Position numbers and translations under genes: made by a program | Assembly: GCA_934358235.1 (NCBI GenBank) | Contig: CAKRKK010000015.1 | Location: forward strand, 1-19,845 | DNA from: an uncultured Lachnospira sp. | GTDB taxonomy: Bacteria > Bacillota > Clostridia > Lachnospirales > Lachnospiraceae | Direction of reading: 5' to 3' | Length of the DNA stretch: 19,845 nt | Shown here: in pieces, positions 14,869-19,845 of the stretch | Position numbering within the stretch: position 1 is the first letter of the stretch | Layout: each line of letters starts with the position of its first letter | Notes under the pieces: generated by a model | What the model was told of the DNA's origin: nothing | The model's input: only the letters and a program-made list of their open reading frames with translations | Databases searched by the model: none

Positions 14869-16248
14869 ATGTTTAATATTGATTTTAATAGTCCAATACA
14901 TGTACACTTTATCGGAATCGGAGGCATAAGTATGAGTGGTCTGGCTAAGATTCTGATAGACAGACATTTCACAGTATCCGGCTCAGATTCCCACGAATCA
15001 GAGCTTACCACAGAGCTTGTAAAAGACGGCTGCCATATATCTTATCCACAGTCATCTGATAATATTACCTCTGATATTGACCTGGTTGTATACACAGCTG
15101 CCATTCATCCTGATAATCCAGAGCTTAAGGCCGCTGTTACTGCCGGAATTCCAACTATGACAAGAGCCGAGCTTCTTGGACAGGTTATGAAGAATTACAA
15201 AACCGCTGTCAATGTTGCCGGTACACATGGAAAAACAACAACAACCTCTATGATTACTGAGATTCTCTTAGCTGCCAATGCCGATCCTACTATATCAGTT
15301 GGCGGAATTCTTCATAGTATTGGTGGAAATATACGTGTAGGAAGGTCTGATCTGTTTGTTACAGAAGCGTGTGAATATACTAACAGCTTTCTTTCCTTTA
15401 ATCCTACACTTAATATAATACTTAATGTTAAAGCTGATCACCTCGACTTCTTTAAAGACCTTGATGATATACGTCACTCCTTCAAGCTCTTTACTGAAAA
15501 GCTTCCTTCTGATGGAACACTTGTCATAAATACTGATATTGATGATTATGAATACTTCTATAAAGATACTGACTGTGAGGTTATTACATTTGGTTCAGAT
15601 CCGCTACGCTCTATGTATAGTGCCACAGATATTAACCATGATGCTTATGGACGCTGTTCATACACACTTCTTATTAACAATAAACCTGAAACGGTTATTC
15701 AGCTTTCTGTTCCGGGTATTCATAATGTATACAATTCCCTTGCCGCTATTGCTGCATGCATAAAGCTTGGAATACCAATTAAGGCTATACAGGAAGGTCT
15801 TAGCAGCTTTACAGGAACAGACCGCCGCTTCCAGAAAAAAGGTGTTTTCAACGGTATAACTGTAATAGATGACTATGCACATCATCCAGATGAGATTACC
15901 GCAACACTCAATTCTGCGCATATGTATCCACACAATAAAATATGGTGTGTATTCCAGCCACATACCTATTCCAGAACTAAGGCTCTTATGCCCGGCTTTG
16001 CTAAAGCCCTTGCACTTGCCGACAAGGTTGTCCTTGCCAGCATATATCCAGCACGCGAAACTGATAATCTTGGTATAAGCTCTGCTGATCTTTGCAAGCT
16101 CATTAAAGCTGAAGGCAAGGAATGTTATTATTACGAAACTTTTGAAGAAATTGAAGACTTTTTGAAAAAAAATTGTATCAACGGTGACCTGTTGATAACT
16201 ATGGGTGCCGGAGATGTTTATAAAATAGGTGAAGACCTACTAAAATAG
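14869..16248 (+). CDS. murC: UDP-N-acetylmuramate--L-alanine ligase
   Basis: MurC adds L-alanine to UDP-MurNAc, the first amino acid of the peptidoglycan stem peptide, in an ATP-driven cytoplasmic reaction. It has 459 residues, normal for the family. The N-terminal Rossmann part shows HFIGIGGISMSGLA (13-26). The ATP loop is GTHGKTTTTS (118-127). EACEYTNSFLSFNPT (166-180) and LNVKADHLDFF (185-195) belong to the central domain. IDDYAHHPDEI (343-353) and QPHTYSRT (363-370) mark the C-terminal domain. The start is supported by AAAGGA seven bases before the ATG. It has its own promoter and diverges from glgC. No clear terminator follows, so it could read through into the primosome genes. Confidence 0.97.
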   Translation: MFNIDFNSPIHVHFIGIGGISMSGLAKILIDRHFTVSGSDSHESELTTELVKDGCHISYPQSSDNITSDIDLVVYTAAIHPDNPELKAAVTAGIPTMTRAELLGQVMKNYKTAVNVAGTHGKTTTTSMITEILLAANADPTISVGGILHSIGGNIRVGRSDLFVTEACEYTNSFLSFNPTLNIILNVKADHLDFFKDLDDIRHSFKLFTEKLPSDGTLVINTDIDDYEYFYKDTDCEVITFGSDPLRSMYSATDINHDAYGRCSYTLLINNKPETVIQLSVPGIHNVYNSLAAIAACIKLGIPIKAIQEGLSSFTGTDRRFQKKGVFNGITVIDDYAHHPDEITATLNSAHMYPHNKIWCVFQPHTYSRTKALMPGFAKALALADKVVLASIYPARETDNLGISSADLCKLIKAEGKECYYYETFEEIEDFLKKNCINGDLLITMGAGDVYKIGEDLLK

Positions 16249-16283
16249 GCATTCAGGCTCATTTAATAATCTTTTCAACAAAG

Positions 16284-16432
16284 TTATCCACATTATCCAC
16301 ATTTTTATGTTGTTATACACAATATAAAAGTGTGGATTTTTTTGTTGACAACCTTAATCCACAAAATGTAGTAATATTCAATATTTAACATCATTTGTCC
16401 ACGAGTTATCCACATTATCCACAATATCCACA
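16284..16432 (+). promoter_or_regulatory. DnaA-box cluster upstream of primosome genes
   Basis: The perfect strong DnaA box TTATCCACA occurs four times (16284-16292, 16293-16301, 16406-16414, 16415-16423), and TTATACACA once (16313-16321). One-mismatch copies are TAATCCACA (16355-16363) and ATATCCACA (16424-16432). A weaker reverse copy is at 16331-16339. The boxes form an abutting pair at the left and an abutting triplet at the right with exact 9-base spacing. The cluster ends 27 bases before the -35 of the promoter that drives the DnaD-like gene. Confidence 0.85.
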
Positions 16433-16458
16433 ATACAAAGCGCCTGCTTTTAACACAC

Positions 16459-16487
16459 TTTTCATTTAATTTTTACTATGCTATAAT
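16459..16487 (+). promoter_or_regulatory. Extended -10 promoter of the primosome genes
   Basis: TGCTATAAT has a perfect TATAAT (16482-16487) with the TGn extension. TTTTCA (16459-16464) lies 17 bases upstream. Transcription should start near 16494. Confidence 0.7.
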
Positions 16488-16531
16488 CTGCTCGGTTTAG
16501 TATTATTGATGTAATGCACACAGCTATTATC

Positions 16532-16575
16532 AGGAGGATAAGTCCTTATATAAACGGACTTTTATGAATATATGA
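16532..16575 (+). promoter_or_regulatory. Hairpin-separated ribosome site and three-codon leader ORF
   Basis: A perfect AGGAGG (16532-16537) lies 34 bases before the ATG of the DnaD-like gene, too far for normal use. A 6-bp hairpin, AAGTCC (16540-16545) with GGACTT (16556-16561), fills the gap. Just after it is ATG AAT ATA TGA (16564-16575), whose stop overlaps the next ATG (16572) as ATGA. If the hairpin folds, only about four unpaired bases separate the ribosome site from the first ATG. Confidence 0.55.
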
Positions 16576-17777
16576 ATAAACTTACACTATCAAGCAGATG
16601 TAACTCTGGTTACACAGCTATTTCCAACTTATTTATAAGTAATTATGTTCCAGACTCTAACGGTGAATTCGTAAAGGTATATCTTTACCTGCTCTATCTT
16701 ATAAGCTCAGGCAATACCAGCATAAGTGTTTCTCTTCTTGCTGATACCTTCAACCAGACAGAGGCTGATATTATGAGAGCCCTGCGCTACTGGGACAAGT
16801 GTGATGTACTCTCCCTTACATTTGCAGGAAATAATGACTGCCTGTCCAACATAACTATTAACGACATAAGCGGTGTAGACAGCTTCGCTAATAAAGCTGA
16901 CATAAGTAACTTAGGCACAGGTAATAACAGCCAGCAGAATATTGCTGATGTCAGCAGCAATACTTTAAATAACGCAGCAAACAGCATAACTAGCAGCATA
17001 ACTAGCAGCACAATAGACAGCACAACTAACAATACACTAAACAATGTAATGGGCTCAGCTAACAGCTCTGCTGGTGCTGGCGCTGTTACTCAGATACAGC
17101 CTTCAGATATGCAGTATTCTGCTGACAAAATAAGTGAGCTTAATTCTGATGAGAATTTCTCTATGCTGCTCTACGTTATTGAATCTTATCTTAGCAGGCC
17201 TCTTTCTATTAAAGAGATTAATGCTATTGTATATTTCTATGATTCACTACATTTTTCTATTGAACTCATAGATTACCTTTTTGAATATTGTGTTGAACAC
17301 AACAAGAAAAGTATCAATTACATCGAAAAGGTTGCTCTTGCGTGGGCCAACAATGGTATACGGACTGTTACCGAAGCCAAAGAGGAGGTCGCAAACCATA
17401 CCGATTCGGTATATCAGATTATGAAGGCCTTTGGTATATCAAACAGAGATCCCGGACAGCACGAACGTGCTATGATATCTAAGTGGGCCGACACCTACTG
17501 CTTTGATACAGACATTATCATAGAGGCCTGCAACAGAACAATTAAAGCTATTCATCAGCCTAGCTTTGAATATGCCGATAGCATTCTGTCAAAGTGGAAA
17601 AGCTCTAATATTTCGACTATGGAGGATATTAAGAAGGATGATGCTGCCTATGCAGCAAGCAACAACTCCAAGGCTAAATATCAAAGCTCTGCGAAGAATA
17701 ATAACAACCGTTTTAACAACTTCCAGCAACGTGACAAAAAGTCCGAAGACTGGTACAATTCATTATTGAACAACTAA
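16572..17777 (+). CDS. DnaD domain primosome protein with two DnaD C-terminal domains
   Basis: This 401-residue protein looks like a Firmicutes DnaD/DnaB-type primosome component, which brings the helicase loader to DnaA-opened or PriA-bound DNA. Residues 1-90 form a winged-helix-like N-terminal domain (YLISSGNTSISVSLLADTF, 42-60). Residues about 95-195 are a Ser/Asn/Thr-rich linker with little structure. Two DnaD-type helical domains follow: about 198-270, with YIEKVALAW (250-258), and about 278-350, with YADSILSKW (334-342). Both carry the YxxxIxxxW-type signature of this family. An Asn/Lys-rich tail ends the protein. The paired arrangement is more like DnaB than DnaD of Bacillus. The loader gene starts 26 bases after its stop. 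An unusual hairpin and mini-ORF precede the start. Confidence 0.85.
   Translation: MNKLTLSSRCNSGYTAISNLFISNYVPDSNGEFVKVYLYLLYLISSGNTSISVSLLADTFNQTEADIMRALRYWDKCDVLSLTFAGNNDCLSNITINDISGVDSFANKADISNLGTGNNSQQNIADVSSNTLNNAANSITSSITSSTIDSTTNNTLNNVMGSANSSAGAGAVTQIQPSDMQYSADKISELNSDENFSMLLYVIESYLSRPLSIKEINAIVYFYDSLHFSIELIDYLFEYCVEHNKKSINYIEKVALAWANNGIRTVTEAKEEVANHTDSVYQIMKAFGISNRDPGQHERAMISKWADTYCFDTDIIIEACNRTIKAIHQPSFEYADSILSKWKSSNISTMEDIKKDDAAYAASNNSKAKYQSSAKNNNNRFNNFQQRDKKSEDWYNSLLNN
16983..17006 (+). repeat. 12-bp tandem repeat in the DnaD-like linker
   Basis: AGCATAACTAGC occurs twice in tandem, in frame, encoding SITS twice. It marks the linker as a region that expands by slippage. Confidence 0.8.
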
Positions 17778-17803
17778 CATTGACCAGAAAAGAGGTGTTT
17801 TTT

Positions 17804-18814
17804 ATGTCCCTTACCAACACTCAGTATGCAGCAGTGATGCGGATGTATGATGATATTCACACACGTAATGTAGCCATACAGAATGAGCGCTACAATGAAG
17901 TTATTAAACTTTGTCCGCAATATCAGACAATTGAGGATGAAATAATCTCTATTTCAATGCAGGAGGCTGCCAGACGTATAGGAAAAGATTCACCTAACAC
18001 GGATACCGATGAATTCAATTCCAGATTACAGGCTCTTATAACAAGAAAGTCTGAGCTCCTCGCCTCTATTGGCAGACCTGCTGATTATCTGGATGATATA
18101 TACACCTGTAATATATGCCACGATACTGGATATGTTAATGGTGAGAGATGTTCCTGCTTTAAGAAGAAGGCAATCGACCTTATATATCATGACTCCAACT
18201 TAAAGAACATCACTTCCAATGAGAACTTTTCAACATTTTCTTTTGACTGGTATGATAAAACCACTATTGATTCTGCAACAGGACTCACACCTTACAATAA
18301 TATTCGCAAGGTGTTTGATGTATGCCAGTCTTTTGTAAGAAATTTCGATACCAGCTTTGCTAACCTGTTATTGTTAGGTGAAACCGGCGTAGGCAAGACC
18401 TTTCTTTCTAATTGTATAGCAAAGGAACTGCTGGATAGTTACCATAGTGTTATCTATCTTACTGCTATAGAATTATTCAAATGCTTCGAAAATGTTGACT
18501 TTAACAAAGGGGAATCTGTTGAATATCAGGACGTAAGCTACTTTATGGACTGCGACCTGCTTATCATAGATGACCTTGGAACCGAAAACTACAATTCATA
18601 TACTATATCCAAGCTGTTTTATGTAATCAATGAAAGAATACTCAGACGCAAAAGCGTAATTATATCCACGAATCTTTCTATGCCACAGCTTGAGGATGTT
18701 TATACTGAACGTATATTTTCACGCTTTATAAGTGCATACTCTATACACAGATTATTCTGCGATGATATAAGGATTCAGAAGGCAAAGAAGGGCTATCCTA
18801 AGACTAACCGCTGA
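17804..18814 (+). CDS. DnaC/DnaI-like replicative helicase loader ATPase
   Basis: This AAA+ ATPase of 336 residues is likely the partner that loads the replicative helicase. A helical N-terminal part is followed by a zinc-binding cluster of four cysteines, C102, C105, C116 and C118 (YTCNICHDTGY and ERCSCF), as in DnaI of Bacillus. The ATPase domain has Walker A GETGVGKT (192-199), Walker B LLIIDDLGTE (252-261), the sensor region VIISTNLS (285-292) and likely arginine fingers in TERIFSRF (301-308). The ATG at 17804 has AGAGGTG six bases upstream. An in-frame TTG at 17780 has no ribosome site. It follows the DnaD-like gene closely and is almost surely in the same operon. Confidence 0.9.
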   Translation: MSLTNTQYAAVMRMYDDIHTRNVAIQNERYNEVIKLCPQYQTIEDEIISISMQEAARRIGKDSPNTDTDEFNSRLQALITRKSELLASIGRPADYLDDIYTCNICHDTGYVNGERCSCFKKKAIDLIYHDSNLKNITSNENFSTFSFDWYDKTTIDSATGLTPYNNIRKVFDVCQSFVRNFDTSFANLLLLGETGVGKTFLSNCIAKELLDSYHSVIYLTAIELFKCFENVDFNKGESVEYQDVSYFMDCDLLIIDDLGTENYNSYTISKLFYVINERILRRKSVIISTNLSMPQLEDVYTERIFSRFISAYSIHRLFCDDIRIQKAKKGYPKTNR

Positions 18815-18862
18815 TTATAATTATCATAACCTGAAAAATGCTAACGAATCTATTAAAAACAA

Positions 18863-18891
18863 TTGACTTCTATAATATAAATGTTTATAGT
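18863..18891 (+). promoter_or_regulatory. Sigma-A promoter of prs
   Basis: TTGACT (18863-18868) and TATAGT (18886-18891) are 17 bases apart. The leader would be about 105 bases. Confidence 0.7.
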
Positions 18892-18909
18892 TAACTATGT
18901 ATGTGTATT

Positions 18910-18957
18910 AAGAGTTTAGTGAGCAGCTATTTTTAGTTTATGTGCTGCTAAATTCTT
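18910..18957 (+). other. Stem-loop in the prs leader
   Basis: AAGAGTTTA (18910-18918) pairs with TAAATTCTT (18949-18957) with one G-U pair. Above a four-base bulge, GCAGC (18923-18927) pairs with GCTGC (18944-18948) around a 16-base loop. It lies within the predicted transcript and is not followed directly by a T run, so it is more likely a leader structure than a terminator. I do not recognise a known riboswitch in it. Confidence 0.5.
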
Positions 18958-19001
18958 TAATATTAATAAATATTTTTATCTATACAATGGAGGATAATAC
19001 A

Positions 19002-19845
19002 ATGCCACGAGACGAACGTCATACTGCAACAATTCCATACGGAACACTCGGAATCATTCCTTTAAAGAGCTGCTCTGCTATGGGCGAAAAGGTTGATGAA
19101 TACCTTGTAAACTGGAGAGAACAAAGAGAACATGAGAATCAGTCTAATCTTGCATTTAGCGGATATAAAAGAGACAGCTACGTTGTAAGTGCCAGCACAC
19201 CTAGATTCGGTTCAGGCGAAGGTAAAGGTGTACTTAACGATTCTGTCCGTGGTTATGACTTATATATTATGGTAGATGTATGTAACTACAGCATCGAATA
19301 TTCACTTTGCGGTAACACTAACCATATGTCACCTGATGACCACTACGCAGATCTTAAAAGAGTAATCGCTGCAGCCGGTGGAAAGGCAAGAAGAATCAAT
19401 GTTATTATGCCATTCCTTTATGAAAGCAGACAGCATAAGAGATCTGGAAGAGAATCCCTTGACTGCTCCCTTATGCTTCAGGAGCTTACAGCTATGGGTG
19501 TTGAGAATATCATCACTTTTGATGCACATGATCCACGAGTACACAACTCTATTCCTCTTAAGGGATTTGAATCTGTATCATGCACATATCAGTTTATTAA
19601 GTACCTTTTGCTTGGCGTAGATGATCTTCATATCGACAGCGAACATATGATGGTAATCAGCCCTGATGAGGGTGGTATGGGACGTGCTGTATACTTTGCT
19701 AATGTACTTGGTCTTGATATGGGTATGTTCTATAAGAGAAGAGATTATACTAAGATTGTTAACGGACGTAATCCTATCGTTGCCCATGAATTCCTTGGTA
19801 CTAACGTAGAGGGCAAGGATGTTATCATTATTGACGATATGATAT
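19002..19845 (+). CDS. prs: Ribose-phosphate pyrophosphokinase, divergent long form (partial)
   Basis: Prs makes PRPP from ribose-5-phosphate and ATP, the entry to purine, pyrimidine, His and Trp synthesis. The first 281 codons are in the window and the 3' end is missing. Recognisable elements in order are VIMPFLYESRQHKRSGRES (about 134-152, the flexible ATP-binding region), TFDAHDP (172-178, in place of the usual DLHADQ), VISPDEGGMGRAV (208-220), YKRRDY (234-239) and the start of the PRPP loop VIIIDDMI (274-281). The protein is divergent: it has an extra N-terminal segment of roughly 50 residues, and several usual residues are changed, as in a clostridial subgroup of longer Prs proteins. The ATG at 19002 has TGGAGG eight bases upstream. 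An in-frame ATG at 18987 overlaps that site and is unlikely. Confidence 0.88.
   Translation, partial: MPRDERHTATIPYGTLGIIPLKSCSAMGEKVDEYLVNWREQREHENQSNLAFSGYKRDSYVVSASTPRFGSGEGKGVLNDSVRGYDLYIMVDVCNYSIEYSLCGNTNHMSPDDHYADLKRVIAAAGGKARRINVIMPFLYESRQHKRSGRESLDCSLMLQELTAMGVENIITFDAHDPRVHNSIPLKGFESVSCTYQFIKYLLLGVDDLHIDSEHMMVISPDEGGMGRAVYFANVLGLDMGMFYKRRDYTKIVNGRNPIVAHEFLGTNVEGKDVIIIDDMI

Larger units (their letters stand above)
16249..16571. other. Spacer between murC and the primosome genes, filled by DnaA boxes and a promoter
   Basis: These 323 bases hold a DnaA-box cluster (16284-16432), a promoter (16459-16487) and an unusual translation start region (16532-16575), each listed separately. I see no gene in it and no terminator for murC. 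Confidence 0.8.

Noticed and set aside
16249..16571. Chromosomal origin oriC
   Set aside because: The DnaA boxes are striking, but dnaA, dnaN, rpmH and rnpA are not here, and I cannot see a convincing unwinding element or DnaA-trio. I keep it as a DnaA-binding regulatory cluster.
17780..17803. Upstream TTG start for the helicase loader
   Set aside because: It lacks a ribosome site, whereas the ATG at 17804 has AGAGGTG six bases upstream.

Overview
The window reads as a low-GC Firmicutes chromosome, most likely a clostridial gut anaerobe of the Lachnospiraceae type. The evidence is AT-rich spacers, strong GGAGG ribosome sites, TTGACA/TATAAT promoters, SpoVG, a two-subunit GlgC/GlgD, a fused DnaD-type primosome protein with a DnaI-like loader, and a long divergent Prs. 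No phage, CRISPR, rRNA or tRNA was seen. The one mobile element is a TnpB-only IS200/IS605-type insertion.

Layout. Bases 1-228 hold the start of a minus-strand gene resembling the Rpn/PD-(D/E)XK family. A repeat-rich, gene-free stretch follows (244-809). Then come minus-strand genes: a MATE efflux pump (810-2141), a branched-chain aminotransferase (2361-3386), a DRE-TIM aldolase of unknown substrate (3613-4590), the tnpB element (about 4696-6165), mfd (6195-9770) and pth (9927-10487). A plus-strand AraC regulator (10782-11624) faces a minus-strand spoVG (11707-11967) across a shared terminator. The overlapping glgC-glgD pair (12092-14478, minus) diverges from murC (14869-16248, plus). Past murC lies a dense DnaA-box cluster (16284-16432), then a DnaD-like primosome gene and a DnaC/DnaI-like loader, and finally prs (19002 to the window edge).

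How it fits together. murC, spoVG, prs, pth and mfd belong to a gene neighbourhood found widely in Firmicutes (murC-purR-spoVG-glmU-prs-pth-mfd). Here it is broken up and reordered, with glgCD, araC, an IS and primosome genes in between. pth and mfd form a small operon joined by an 11-unit 13-bp tandem repeat. glgC and glgD are translationally coupled. The primosome pair probably starts from one promoter just downstream of the DnaA boxes, which suggests DnaA control of helicase loading.

The points most worth checking are the DnaA-box cluster, the hairpin plus three-codon ORF at the DnaD-like start, the TnpB without a visible canonical RuvC-II glutamate or zinc finger, the predicted omega RNA, and the palindromes at the aldolase promoter.
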